64,000 nt of DNA from Halomonas sp. (GCF_017515565.1 NZ_JAFWFN010000084.1:1-64000); one strand, 5' to 3'. Shown: positions 24,055 to 32,597, numbered from the stretch's first letter. Translations and numbers: made by a program. The notes: a model not told the origin generated them from the letters alone.

Positions 24055-25233
24055 CTACTTAGCCAACTGACGCATGGCGGTTTCTAAACCTTCCATCGTC
24101 ATGGGGTACATGCGGTCTTCGATGATTTCGCGGATTAGCTGAGTTGAGTAGGTGTACTCCCAGGCCCGGGGCGGCATAGGGTTAAGCCACGCCAAGCGCG
24201 GAAACGTATCAGCCAAGCGTTTTAGCCACACGCCTCCGGGTTCATCATTGAAGTGTTCCACGCTGCCACCCGAGTGAGTGACTTCGTAAGGCGACATAGC
24301 GGCATCACCGACAATCACCACCTGATAGTCCGCTCCGTAGGTATGCAATACATCCATGGTCGGAATGCGTTCATTACCGCGACGTTGGTTGTTGCGCCAA
24401 ACGCCTTCGTATAAGCAGTTATGAAAGTAGTAGTGCTCAAGGTGTTTAAACTCTGAGCGGGCCGCTGAGAACAGCTCTTCGCAGACGCGAATGTGGTCAT
24501 CCATGGAGCCGCCCACATCTAAAAACAGCAGCACTTTAACCGCGTTGTGGCGCTCTGGGCGCATTTGGACATTTAACAAGCCGCCATCGCGAGCAGTTTC
24601 ACGAATGGTGCTGTCCACGTCAAACTCTTCAAGTGCCCCTTGTCGGGCAAACTTGCGTAGCCGTCGTAGCGCCATTTTGATATTGCGGGTGCCGAGTTCA
24701 AGCGAATCATCGTAATCGCGAAAGCGCCGTTCGTCCCATACCTTGGTGGCGCGACGGTGGCGCGAGCCATCCTGGCCAATGCGTATCCCTTCTGGATTGT
24801 AGCCGTAGGCGCCAAAAGGGCTTGTGCCACCGGTGCCAATCCACTTGTTGCCGCCCGCATGGCGCTCTTTCTGCTCTTCGAGCCGCTTTTTAAACGTCTC
24901 GATCAGCTCTTCGAGTCCGCCCAGGGATTCAATTTTGGCTTTCTCTTCGTCGCTGAGCTGCTTCTCAAATTCCCGGCGTAGCCACTCATCAGGGATCAGC
25001 GCCTCAATGGCGGCGTCCATATCCTCAATGCCTTTAAACCAGGTGGCAAAGGCGCGGTCGAAACGGTCGAAGTAGCGCTCATCTTTGACCATCACGGTGC
25101 GGGCTACTTGATAAAATGCTTCCATATCGGCAAACACGACGCCACGTTCAACCACCGCATGGAGGTCAAGCAGTTCGCGGAGTGAGACGGGCACACCGGC
25201 GCGTTTTAGTGTGTCGAACAGGCTGATAAACAT
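24055..25233 (-). CDS. VWA domain protein, CoxE-like partner of MoxR ATPase
   Basis: 392 residues. The N-terminal half is helical and charged, with a conserved GGTSPFGAYGYNPEG linker. The C-terminal half is a von Willebrand A domain with the metal-binding MIDAS start FLDVGGSMDDH and VGDAAMSPYEV. Such proteins work with MoxR AAA+ ATPases to insert cofactors or activate metalloenzymes (CoxD/CoxE). Here the ATPase gene ends three bases upstream, so they form an operon. The client is not evident. No membrane segment. Confidence 0.9.
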   Translation of the reverse strand: MFISLFDTLKRAGVPVSLRELLDLHAVVERGVVFADMEAFYQVARTVMVKDERYFDRFDRAFATWFKGIEDMDAAIEALIPDEWLRREFEKQLSDEEKAKIESLGGLEELIETFKKRLEEQKERHAGGNKWIGTGGTSPFGAYGYNPEGIRIGQDGSRHRRATKVWDERRFRDYDDSLELGTRNIKMALRRLRKFARQGALEEFDVDSTIRETARDGGLLNVQMRPERHNAVKVLLFLDVGGSMDDHIRVCEELFSAARSEFKHLEHYYFHNCLYEGVWRNNQRRGNERIPTMDVLHTYGADYQVVIVGDAAMSPYEVTHSGGSVEHFNDEPGGVWLKRLADTFPRLAWLNPMPPRAWEYTYSTQLIREIIEDRMYPMTMEGLETAMRQLAK

Positions 25234-25236
25234 CGT

Positions 25237-26091
25237 TTAACGGCCTGAGCCTTTCTGGCGGCGCAGCATAAAGGCCAAGCGCTCCAGTAACTGAGTATCC
25301 TGCTCGTTTTTGACCAGCGCACCTGCCATGGGGGGCAGCGCTTTGGCCGGGTCACGGTTATAGAGCGCTTCTTGGGCAAGCTCATCACTCATCAGTAGCT
25401 TTAGCCAATCCACTAGTTCAGAGGTAGAGGGCTTTTTCTTGAGCCCTGGGGCGTTGCGCAGATCGAAAAACACTTCCAAAGCTTCGCCGACCAGCCTGGG
25501 GGCGATATCCGGAAAGTGGACATCCACAATTGCTTGCATGGTCTCGCGGTCGGGGAATTCGATGTAATGGAAAAAGCAGCGACGTAGGAAGGCGTCGGGC
25601 AGCTCTTTTTCGTTATTAGAGGTGATCACAATAATCGGGCGCTGCTCGGCACGAATGGTTTCGCCGGTTTCATAAACATGAAACTCCATACGATCTAGCT
25701 CTTGAAGCAGGTCGTTGGGGAATTCGATATCCGCTTTGTCGATTTCATCAATCAGCAGTACGACACGCTCGCCTGCGGTGAAAGCTTCCCACAGCTTGCC
25801 CGGCTTGATGTAGTTACCTACGTTTTCCACGCCTTCAACGCCCAATTGGGAATCGCGCAGGCGGCTGACCGCGTCGTACTCATAAAGCCCCTGGGCGGCT
25901 TTGGTACTGGACTTGATATGCCAGGTAATCAGCTTAGTGCCAAGGGATTCAGCGAGCTCCTCGGCCAGCAGTGTTTTACCGGTACCGGGTTCGCCTTTAA
26001 TGAGCAGCGGACGCTGCAGCACCACGGCGGCGTTCACCGCCTGCTTAAGTGCATTGGTTGCGATATAGGAAGAAGTGGAATCAAACGCCAT
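25237..26091 (-). CDS. MoxR-family AAA+ ATPase
   Basis: 284 residues from ATG 26091; the reading frame continues upstream, but MAFDSTSSYIATNALKQAVN is the usual N-terminus and has GAGG eight bases before it. Walker A GEPGTGKT (33-40), Walker B VVLLIDEIDKAD, sensor 1 VITSNNEKELPDAFLRRCFF. Chaperone-like ATPase working with the VWA protein encoded next. The AcoR-like regulator gene lies about 100 bases upstream on the same strand, so co-transcription is possible. Confidence 0.92.
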   Translation of the reverse strand: MAFDSTSSYIATNALKQAVNAAVVLQRPLLIKGEPGTGKTLLAEELAESLGTKLITWHIKSSTKAAQGLYEYDAVSRLRDSQLGVEGVENVGNYIKPGKLWEAFTAGERVVLLIDEIDKADIEFPNDLLQELDRMEFHVYETGETIRAEQRPIIVITSNNEKELPDAFLRRCFFHYIEFPDRETMQAIVDVHFPDIAPRLVGEALEVFFDLRNAPGLKKKPSTSELVDWLKLLMSDELAQEALYNRDPAKALPPMAGALVKNEQDTQLLERLAFMLRRQKGSGR

Positions 26092-26195
26092 GGGGGAGTG
26101 CCTCGGCTTGTCGAAACGAGTTTTTAAAAATAGATTCAAACAAGTGTACGTGAGGGTAAACCCCAAGGCCAACTAGTGGATGGAGAGAGTGGCTA

Positions 26196-28181
26196 TCAGC
26201 CCTGCCAGTTGGGGGGCACAATTCCCTGGCGCTGCATTTGCCGGTATACCGTGGGGCGTGAAACGCCTAGCTCGCGGGCAACCGCGCTTATATTCCAGTG
26301 ATGTTGCTTGAGCAGGTGGGTAAGTGAATCTGAAAGGGCTTCACTGGCGTTCGTTTCAAGTTGGGCCGCCGCGCTGCGGGTAATTCGCTGGCTAAGGCAC
26401 TGTTCTGGCAGATCGTGAACGGTGATTTCGTCACTTTCCGAAGTGGCTAGGGCAAAGGCGAGGGCGTTTTTAAGCTGGCGGATATTGCCGGGCCAGGAAT
26501 ACGCGAGCAGCGCACTAATGGCATCTGCGCGCAGGCGCGGCGAGGCACGCGTGGCGCGTTCGGCAGCGACGTCTTCAAACACGCGGCGAATAACAAATAG
26601 TTTATCGGCGCGTTCACGTAGCGCGGGCAGGCGGAGTTGCGCACCGTTGAGCCGGTAATAGAGGTCTTCGCGGAACTCCCCTTGCTGGATCATTTCTTCG
26701 ATATGCCGATGGGTGGCCGTAATAACGCGAATATCGATCTTTACCGGGGTGTTAGCCCCTAGCGGCATCACTTCCCGTTCGGAAAGCACGCGCAACAGCC
26801 GGGTTTGTAGTGCTAATGGCATATCGCCGATTTCGTCTAAAAACAGCGTGCCTCCATGGGCCTGCGGAATAAGCCCGCGCATCCCTTTTGGGCGGCCACC
26901 GGTAAAGGCGCCAGGTTCGTAGCCAAACAATTCGCTTTCAATCAGTGACTCGGGAATGGCCGCACAGTTGACCGCAATAAACGGTTGTTTGGCGCGGTTG
27001 CCGCTTTCATGCAGCGCCCGTGCAACCACCTCTTTGCCGGTGCCGGTTTCGCCGCTAATCAGTACGTTAACGTTTGCTTCATTACGCAGGCGTTCGGCCA
27101 GTTTTTGTACTTTGCGCATGGCGGGGTCATCGGCACCCAGCCGAGCTAAGGGTTCCGGCAGCTCAGAAGCAGACGGCATGGCCTGTTGCACCATGCGGGG
27201 GCGGCGGGGTTCAAGCAAACTAATAAAGTGGATGGTGCTGCTGGCGCGAGCGCGGAAGGCGCGCAGTTGATCATCAGTGCTGCTATTAATGCTGAGTATA
27301 TCGGTGATCTCACACTCAAATAGTTCGCTAAGCATTGGGGTGTGATTCGCTGACCAAGGTGGCCAGCGGTGCTGGTGTTCAGCGATTAGCTCGCGGCCCA
27401 CGGCGTTGGCAGCGATTACCTGTCCATTCTCCTCAATGGCGATTAAACCGCGCCCGTTTACATGCACAAATTCCCGCGAGGTATCTAGACGCACCATTAG
27501 GCAGTTGCGGTAGCGCTGAAGAAAATAAGCATCCTCAATCATGCGTGCATAAAGCGTTACCAGCGATAGGCTGAAATTCTGGCTTTCGTGCTGGGCAGGC
27601 GACTTCAGCGCGGAGATATCTAACACGGCCATCACATTACCCTGAGGGTCAGCAATGGGAGCGGCGGTGCAGGTCAGCGAAATATGGGAAGCATCGAAGT
27701 GCTCCTGGCGGTGGCAGATGATGGCCTGGCGATCATGTAGACAGGTTCCAACAGCGCAGGTGCCGGCAAAGCGTTCATCCCAGTCAGCCCCCAGGTATAG
27801 GCCTGCTTTGCGTAACTGCTGGTCCTGGTTGGGATCACCGCGAAACTCAACGGTAATGCCGCGATGGTCGGTGACCAGTAGCACGTAGCCAAGCTGGGCT
27901 ATTTGCCCATAGAGCTGATCGACCCCGGCACGGGCGACATGCAGTAACTCATCAACGGATTCGCGGTGTTCAATCAGTGTTTGCTGGGGCACCACCCTTG
28001 CTGGGCGGGGGTGAGTGGGGTCTAGCTGATATTCGTTCAGGCAGCGCAGCCAGGAACGACGAATGGTGGCCTGCGCAGGCAAGCAGGGGTCTTCTAGCCC
28101 TTCACCAAGCTGAAAAATATGCTCGATATGTCGACGCTGTTCAGATTGAAGCCGTGTGGGTAAAGGCGTGTGATGCAGCAT
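26196..28181 (-). CDS. acoR: Sigma-54-dependent regulator, AcoR-like
   Basis: 661 residues: N-terminal GAF/PAS-type sensor region (about 50-330), AAA+ domain with Walker A GETGTGKEVV, the loop GAFTGGRPKG (GAFTGA with the last Ala as Gly, usual in AcoR-type activators), Walker B LFLDEIGDMP, and a C-terminal Fis-type HTH (HHWNISAVARELGVSRPTVY). It activates RNA polymerase with sigma-54 in response to a small molecule, acetoin or a diol in relatives. It is divergent from a flavoprotein and a butanediol dehydrogenase gene. A -24/-12 promoter and nested upstream palindromes lie in the gap. Confidence 0.92.
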   Translation of the reverse strand: MLHHTPLPTRLQSEQRRHIEHIFQLGEGLEDPCLPAQATIRRSWLRCLNEYQLDPTHPRPARVVPQQTLIEHRESVDELLHVARAGVDQLYGQIAQLGYVLLVTDHRGITVEFRGDPNQDQQLRKAGLYLGADWDERFAGTCAVGTCLHDRQAIICHRQEHFDASHISLTCTAAPIADPQGNVMAVLDISALKSPAQHESQNFSLSLVTLYARMIEDAYFLQRYRNCLMVRLDTSREFVHVNGRGLIAIEENGQVIAANAVGRELIAEHQHRWPPWSANHTPMLSELFECEITDILSINSSTDDQLRAFRARASSTIHFISLLEPRRPRMVQQAMPSASELPEPLARLGADDPAMRKVQKLAERLRNEANVNVLISGETGTGKEVVARALHESGNRAKQPFIAVNCAAIPESLIESELFGYEPGAFTGGRPKGMRGLIPQAHGGTLFLDEIGDMPLALQTRLLRVLSEREVMPLGANTPVKIDIRVITATHRHIEEMIQQGEFREDLYYRLNGAQLRLPALRERADKLFVIRRVFEDVAAERATRASPRLRADAISALLAYSWPGNIRQLKNALAFALATSESDEITVHDLPEQCLSQRITRSAAAQLETNASEALSDSLTHLLKQHHWNISAVARELGVSRPTVYRQMQRQGIVPPNWQG

Positions 28182-28276
28182 GGCGTTACTCAGTGGGCGC
28201 TGTTGTTATTGTCCTTTTAGCCTATGCGCTTTTCCCCCGGAGTCAACGTAGGCCGCTTACGCCGTTAGTCGTGCGT

Positions 28277-28317
28277 TACACCTGTAATGTTTAGCTGTAA
28301 ACAGCGTGACAGGTGTA
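28277..28317. promoter_or_regulatory. Nested inverted repeats, probable activator-binding site (UAS)
   Basis: Outer repeat TACACCTGT (28277-28285) / ACAGGTGTA (28309-28317); inner repeat TGTTTA-GCTG-TAAACA (28288-28303). Both are perfect and nearly share a centre, about 105 bases upstream of the -24 element. Position and symmetry fit an enhancer for the divergently encoded AcoR-like activator. Confidence 0.7.
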
Positions 28318-28399
28318 CGGCACTTTTGCTGTCTTATCTATTTATATGTACGTGACTAAATTTATTATTTTTCAATAGCTTATTTTTTATATGGTTGGT

Positions 28400-28416
28400 T
28401 TGGCACGGCGGCTGCT
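28400..28416 (+). promoter_or_regulatory. Sigma-54 (-24/-12) promoter of the flavoprotein-bdh operon
   Basis: TTGGCACGGCGGCTGCT matches the -24/-12 consensus with exactly ten bases between GG (28402-28403) and GC (28414-28415). Transcription should start near 28427, which rules out an upstream start codon at 28391. Confidence 0.85.
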
Positions 28417-28474
28417 ATGTATTGGGTGCATCACAGTGAACGCAACAATAACAAATGCACATGGAGTATCCGCT

Positions 28475-30289
28475 ATGTCAAAGATAACGGCACAAGTCCC
28501 GCAAACCGCCACGGCGACTGTTCAAAAGTGGCTAAGTGATTTTGATAAGGCACTGCAAGGCCAGGATGCTCAGCGCGTGCTGTCTCTGTTTGGAGACGAG
28601 TGCTACTGGCGCGACTTTCTTACCTTTACCTGGAATTTAAAAACCTGCGAAGGCAAAGACGAAATTCAGGCCATGCTCAATGCCACGCTCAATAACGCAC
28701 AGCCTTCGAATTGGCAGCTAGAAGGCGAGGCGACGCAAAACGGCGATATCTATGATGCTTGGTTTACCTTTGAAACAGCGGTTGCCAGCGGTAAAGGCTA
28801 TTTGCGCCTTAAGGAAGGCAAGTGTTGGACGCTGTTAACCACCATGCAAGCGCTGAATGACTACCCTGAGCAGTGCAATCACCATCGCCCAAAAGGGGCC
28901 GAACACGGTGCCAATAAGCAGCGTGAAACGTGGTTGGAGTCACGACAGCGTGAAGAAGCTGAGCTTGGCTACACCCAGCAACCTTACTGCGTGATTATTG
29001 GCGGTGGCCAGGGCGGCATCGGCTTAGGCGCACGGTTAAGGCAATTGGGTGTGCCAACGATAATCATTGAGCGAAACGAGCGCGCGGGGGATTCCTGGCG
29101 TAATCGCTACAAATCACTCTGCTTGCACGATCCAGTGTGGTACGACCACCTTCCCTATATTCCCTTTCCTGACAACTGGCCAGTATTTGCCCCGAAAGAC
29201 AAAGTGGGCGATTGGCTTGAGATGTACACAAAAGTGATGGAGCTCAACTATTGGAGTTCCACAGAGTGTCAGAATGCTAGCTATGACGAGGCCGCAGGAG
29301 AGTGGGTGGTTAAGGTTAAGCGCAACGGCGAAGAGATTACGCTACGACCCAAGCAGCTGGTGTTGGCCACTGGGATGTCGGGCATGGCGAATGTGCCGAA
29401 ATTCCCAGGCGCTGAAAGTTTCCAAGGCGAGCAGCAGCACTCTAGCCAGCACCCAGGGCCGGATGCCTATAAAGGTAAGAAGTGCGTCATTTTGGGCTCG
29501 AATAATTCGGCTCATGATATTGCTGCCGCGCTATGGGAGCACGATGCCGATGTCACCATGCTGCAGCGCTCATCTACCCATATTGTGAAGTCGGATTCGC
29601 TGATGGAAGAGGTGCTAGGGCCGCTTTATTCGGAAGAAGCGGTGGCGAGTGGCTTAACCCATGAAAAAGCCGATTTGGTGTTTGCCTCGATTCCGTACAA
29701 GGTACTGCCGGATTTCCAGCGCCCCGCCTTTGAGGCGATTAAAAAGCGCGACGCCGAGTTTTACCAAAAGCTTGAAGATGCAGGCTTTATGCTCGATTTC
29801 GGTGATGACGAATCGGGGCTGTTTTTGAAGTATCTGCGCCGTGGTTCTGGTTATTACATTGATGTAGGCGCCTGTGACCTGGTGGCCAGTGGTGACATCA
29901 AGCTGCGCAGCGGCGTGGGCATTGAGCACATTAACCCACACTCCATCACGCTTACCGACGGCAGTGAGCTGGACGCTGACCTGATCGTCTACGCCACCGG
30001 CTATGGCTCGATGAATGGCTGGGCGGCACGGCTTATATCTCAAGAAGTGGCCGATAAAGTCGGCAAGTGCTGGGGATTAGGTTCCGACACCACCAAAGAC
30101 CCCGGCCCATGGGAAGGCGAACTACGCAATATGTGGAAGCCCACTCAGCAAGAGGCGCTGTGGTTCCATGGTGGCAACCTACATCAGTCGCGGCACTACT
30201 CACGTTATTTGGCGCTGCAGTTAAAAGCACGCATGGAAGGGCTAGACACCCCTGTTTATGGCCTGCAGCCAGTTCATCACAGAGCATAA
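28475..30289 (+). CDS. FAD/NAD(P)-dependent oxidoreductase, flavin monooxygenase-like, with N-terminal NTF2-like domain
   Basis: 604 residues from ATG 28475 (GGAG eight bases upstream). Residues about 10-125 look like a SnoaL/NTF2-like domain (DALQGQDAQRVLSLFGDECYW is in this fold's style). From about 170 the FAD fold starts, VIIGGGQGGIGLG, then NERAGDSWRNRY. The NADPH fold CVILGSNNSAHDIA lies near 337. This resembles flavin-containing and Baeyer-Villiger-like monooxygenases. The sigma-54 promoter and AcoR-type regulator suggest oxidation of a ketone or acetoin-like substrate; that is inference. Operon with the dehydrogenase downstream (32 bases). Confidence 0.87.
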   Translation: MSKITAQVPQTATATVQKWLSDFDKALQGQDAQRVLSLFGDECYWRDFLTFTWNLKTCEGKDEIQAMLNATLNNAQPSNWQLEGEATQNGDIYDAWFTFETAVASGKGYLRLKEGKCWTLLTTMQALNDYPEQCNHHRPKGAEHGANKQRETWLESRQREEAELGYTQQPYCVIIGGGQGGIGLGARLRQLGVPTIIIERNERAGDSWRNRYKSLCLHDPVWYDHLPYIPFPDNWPVFAPKDKVGDWLEMYTKVMELNYWSSTECQNASYDEAAGEWVVKVKRNGEEITLRPKQLVLATGMSGMANVPKFPGAESFQGEQQHSSQHPGPDAYKGKKCVILGSNNSAHDIAAALWEHDADVTMLQRSSTHIVKSDSLMEEVLGPLYSEEAVASGLTHEKADLVFASIPYKVLPDFQRPAFEAIKKRDAEFYQKLEDAGFMLDFGDDESGLFLKYLRRGSGYYIDVGACDLVASGDIKLRSGVGIEHINPHSITLTDGSELDADLIVYATGYGSMNGWAARLISQEVADKVGKCWGLGSDTTKDPGPWEGELRNMWKPTQQEALWFHGGNLHQSRHYSRYLALQLKARMEGLDTPVYGLQPVHHRA

Positions 30290-30321
30290 AACACACAGAG
30301 TGTGGAACCAAGGAGCAGCTA

Positions 30322-31386
30322 ATGAGCCAGTCAATGATGCAGGCAGCAGTTTGGTACGCAGCGAAAGATCTTCGCGTTGAGCAAATGCCGATACCGACGA
30401 TTAACGACCCCCATGAGGTAAAGGTAAAAGTGGCGGCATGTGGTATTTGTGGCAGCGATTTGCATGAATACGCTGCCGGGCCAATTTTTATTCCAGTAGA
30501 TAAGCCACACCCCATTAGCGGTGAGCAAGCACCGATCATCATGGGTCATGAATTCGCCGGTGAAGTGGTTGAGGTAGGCGACAAAGTAACACGGGTGAAA
30601 GTGGGTGACCGTGTTGCCATAGAGCCGATTCTTTCACCGAATAAGGATGGCGCTTACCAGATGGAGCGCTATAACCTTACGCCGCTATTGGGCTTCCATG
30701 GCCTTTCCGGCGGTGGTGGTGGCTTCTCGGAGTTCACTGTGATGGGTGAACACATGGTGCATAAGCTGCCGGATGATCTCAGCTTTGAGCAAGGGGCATT
30801 GGTGGAACCAGCGGCGGTCGCTTTGCACGCAGTTCGCCAAAGCAGTTTGAAAGCAGGGGATAGCGCGGCAGTCTTTGGCGCAGGCCCGATTGGGTTAATG
30901 ACCATCGAGGCACTAAAAGCAGCCGGTGCTGCTCAGATATACGCTGTCGAGGTAGCACCTTCACGTAAAGCCAAAGCCGAAGCGCTGGGTGCTATCGTAG
31001 TGGACCCGCAGCAAGAAGACGCTGTGGCGAAGCTGCAAACGTTAAGTAACGGCGGTGTTGACGTGGCGTTCGAGGTGACTGGGATTCCTGCCGTGCTGAA
31101 CCAGTCCTTGCATAGCACCCACGAAGGTGGGGAAGTGATTGTGGTCAGTATTTGGGAGGGGGAGGCGAGCTTTCAGCCTAACGACCTGGTTATAAAAGAG
31201 CGCACCATGAAAGGGATTATTGCCTATCGCCATGTCTACCCGGCGGTGATGGCGCTAATGCAGCGCGGCTACTTCCGCGCTGAAGACATGGTGACTCAGC
31301 GTATTCCGCTAGCGGATATTGTGGAGGAGGGATTTGAAGCGCTGTTAAATGATAAGGCACAGGTGAAAATTATCGTAACGCCTTAG
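30322..31386 (+). CDS. Zinc-type alcohol dehydrogenase, 2,3-butanediol dehydrogenase-like
   Basis: 354 residues from ATG 30322; AAGGAG six bases before. Medium-chain dehydrogenase with catalytic zinc ligands Cys40 (ACGICGSD), His76-Glu77 (GHEFAGEVVEVGD) and NAD-binding VFGAGPIGLMTI. It closely resembles (R,R)-butanediol/acetoin dehydrogenases. The four-cysteine structural zinc loop usually found after RVAIEP is replaced by a cysteine-free stretch (SPNKDGAYQMERYNL). It is the second gene of the sigma-54 operon, in line with diol or acetoin metabolism. No clear terminator directly after. Confidence 0.88.
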   Translation: MSQSMMQAAVWYAAKDLRVEQMPIPTINDPHEVKVKVAACGICGSDLHEYAAGPIFIPVDKPHPISGEQAPIIMGHEFAGEVVEVGDKVTRVKVGDRVAIEPILSPNKDGAYQMERYNLTPLLGFHGLSGGGGGFSEFTVMGEHMVHKLPDDLSFEQGALVEPAAVALHAVRQSSLKAGDSAAVFGAGPIGLMTIEALKAAGAAQIYAVEVAPSRKAKAEALGAIVVDPQQEDAVAKLQTLSNGGVDVAFEVTGIPAVLNQSLHSTHEGGEVIVVSIWEGEASFQPNDLVIKERTMKGIIAYRHVYPAVMALMQRGYFRAEDMVTQRIPLADIVEEGFEALLNDKAQVKIIVTP

Positions 31387-31425
31387 CTAGTACTGCTTTA
31401 ACAACGCTACGTTGACGCATTGTGA

Positions 31426-31471
31426 AGCAAGGGCACCCTGAAATGCGCAGCGCTGGTGCATTTTGCTTGCT
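31426..31471. promoter_or_regulatory. Nested inverted repeats upstream of a sigma-54 promoter
   Basis: AGCAAG (31426-31431) / CTTGCT (31466-31471) encloses AAATGC (31441-31446) / GCATTT (31458-31463). GGCACC and GGTGCA half-sites also lie inside. It is centred about 95 bases before the -24 box, so it could be an activator site; it could also fold as a 3' hairpin for the dehydrogenase mRNA. Confidence 0.4.
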
Positions 31472-31545
31472 GCGATGCGTTATAAATAATTTAAAGAAAA
31501 TAAGATTTTATCTAAGTATTTGTTTTTAAATATTTATTAAAAATT

Positions 31546-31561
31546 TGGCACACGGCTCGCA
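31546..31561 (+). promoter_or_regulatory. Sigma-54 (-24/-12) promoter of a small RNA
   Basis: TGGCACACGGCTCGCA has the full -24 TGGCAC, and GC at 31559-31560 exactly ten bases after GG (31547-31548). It lies in an AT-rich region with no protein start nearby; the expected transcription start is near 31572. Confidence 0.7.
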
Positions 31562-31571
31562 ATGTATTAAG

Positions 31572-31711
31572 CAAGATGCAAATGAATAGAGTAGATATAT
31601 GCAAGATGCCTCTCTCCCTTCTTTGCTACATCGCACCAGCCTTTGCTGGTAAGCGATACATAAAGTGAGCTGGCGTGCTCCACCTGGGTCCCCTTCGGGG
31701 GACTCTTTTTT
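31572..31711 (+). ncRNA. Candidate sigma-54-dependent small RNA
   Basis: About 140 bases between a -24/-12 promoter and a strong intrinsic terminator, with no protein frame. The 5' part has a nine-base direct repeat GCAAGATGC (31571-31579 and 31601-31609). Next is a pyrimidine-rich single-stranded stretch CCTCTCTCCCTTCTTT (31609-31624), which could pair with Shine-Dalgarno sequences. Then a hairpin ATCGC-ACCAGC-CTTT-GCTGGT-AA-GCGAT (31630-31657), a short GAGC/GCTC stem, and the terminator. It is reminiscent of sigma-54-controlled Hfq-linked RNAs such as CrcZ, but no shared sequence was recognised. Alternatively it is an attenuated leader of ompW. Confidence 0.6.
31686..31711 (+). terminator. 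Intrinsic terminator with UUCG tetraloop
   Basis: GTCCCC-TTCG-GGGGAC (31688-31703), extendable by a G-T and a G-C pair, is followed by TCTTTTTTA. One of the strongest terminators in the window, and it has no upstream protein gene of its own. Confidence 0.9.
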
Positions 31712-31812
31712 ATGCCTGTTACTTTGAGCCTAACGCTATATAGCTCAACGGTTTGTTTGAAAACCAAAACTTATATTAAAATTACACATAAAATTTAAGA
31801 ACGCTGTTCGGC

Positions 31813-31840
31813 TTGTATATCTTGTATAGTTAGCTAGTAT
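31813..31840 (+). promoter_or_regulatory. Candidate ompW promoter
   Basis: TTGTAT (31813-31818) and TAGTAT (31835-31840), 16 bases apart, in an AT-rich region 69 bases before the ATG. Confidence 0.3.
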
Positions 31841-31908
31841 CAATAGGACAGACATATTTCGGTCTACCTGCATCTTCCCCCTGAGTTGAACGCAAGAGGA
31901 TTGCCCTG

Positions 31909-32517
31909 ATGAGCAAGATTAAACTGATTACATCTGCCGTTATTTCCGCTGGTACATTAATGGCAAGTCAAGCAGCGCTTGCTTATGAAGCAGGTGATAC
32001 GTTTGTCCGTTTTGGCGCTGCTCAAACGGATACCGGTTCTGGGAACGGTAACGTAGTTGAGGCATCACTGAATGTCCAAAGTGCTCGAGGCTTTACTTTC
32101 GGTGCTGGCTATCTATTTACTGACAATGTCGGTCTTGAATTAAACAGCTCAGAAAAATTTGAGCATGACCTTAACACCACCCCTGGTGGCGATGTTGGTA
32201 GTGTAGACCGCATGCCCGTTAACCTGCTGGTCAACTATTACCCAATGGGTGGTATGGATTCTAAGGTTCAGCCCTACGTGGGTGCCGGTTTAAACTACAC
32301 GCGCTTCTCCGGCGAGCCAGCAGGCCTGAGCATTGATGAAAGTTATGGGGTAGTAGGTCAGGCAGGCGTCGATTTAGCGGTAACGCATAACTTTATGCTA
32401 AACGGCTTTATTAACTATGCTGACATAAGTGCTGATATTAATTCTGCTGGCGACACTATCGGAAAAGTAGATATTGATCCGGTCACCATTGGCGGCGGCG
32501 TTACCTATCGCTTCTAA
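31909..32517 (+). CDS. ompW: OmpW family outer-membrane protein
   Basis: 202 residues. Sec signal peptide ending in ASQAALA (about residue 25), mature start YEAGDTFVRFGAAQTD. Eight beta strands are expected, with segments TFGAGYLFTDNVGLEL, VNLLVNYYPMGG, VQPYVGAGLNYTRF and a final GGGVTYRF ending in Phe, the barrel C-terminus signal. OmpW forms a narrow hydrophobic channel for small hydrophobic compounds and responds to salt and redox stress in other bacteria. AGAGGA lies before the ATG. Terminator immediately after. Confidence 0.92.
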   Translation: MSKIKLITSAVISAGTLMASQAALAYEAGDTFVRFGAAQTDTGSGNGNVVEASLNVQSARGFTFGAGYLFTDNVGLELNSSEKFEHDLNTTPGGDVGSVDRMPVNLLVNYYPMGGMDSKVQPYVGAGLNYTRFSGEPAGLSIDESYGVVGQAGVDLAVTHNFMLNGFINYADISADINSAGDTIGKVDIDPVTIGGGVTYRF

Positions 32518-32569
32518 TCAATGCCGCAAACGCTGTTTCAGCATGTCTGAAGGTAGCAAGTTTGCACAA

Positions 32570-32597
32570 AACGCCCGGCTTTGTCGGGCGTTTTTTT
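32570..32597 (+). terminator. Rho-independent terminator of ompW
   Basis: Stem AACGCCCG (32570-32577) / CGGGCGTT (32585-32592), seven-base loop, then continuing T run to 32597. May also serve pepQ from the opposite side. Confidence 0.9.

Noticed and set aside
28319-28331. GGCACTTTTGC as a sigma-54 promoter
   Set aside because: Only seven bases between GG and GC; the fixed spacing of ten is found at 28402-28415 instead.
28391-28474. Upstream ATG for the flavoprotein
   Set aside because: It lies over the -24/-12 promoter, upstream of the expected transcript start; ATG 28475 has a ribosome site.
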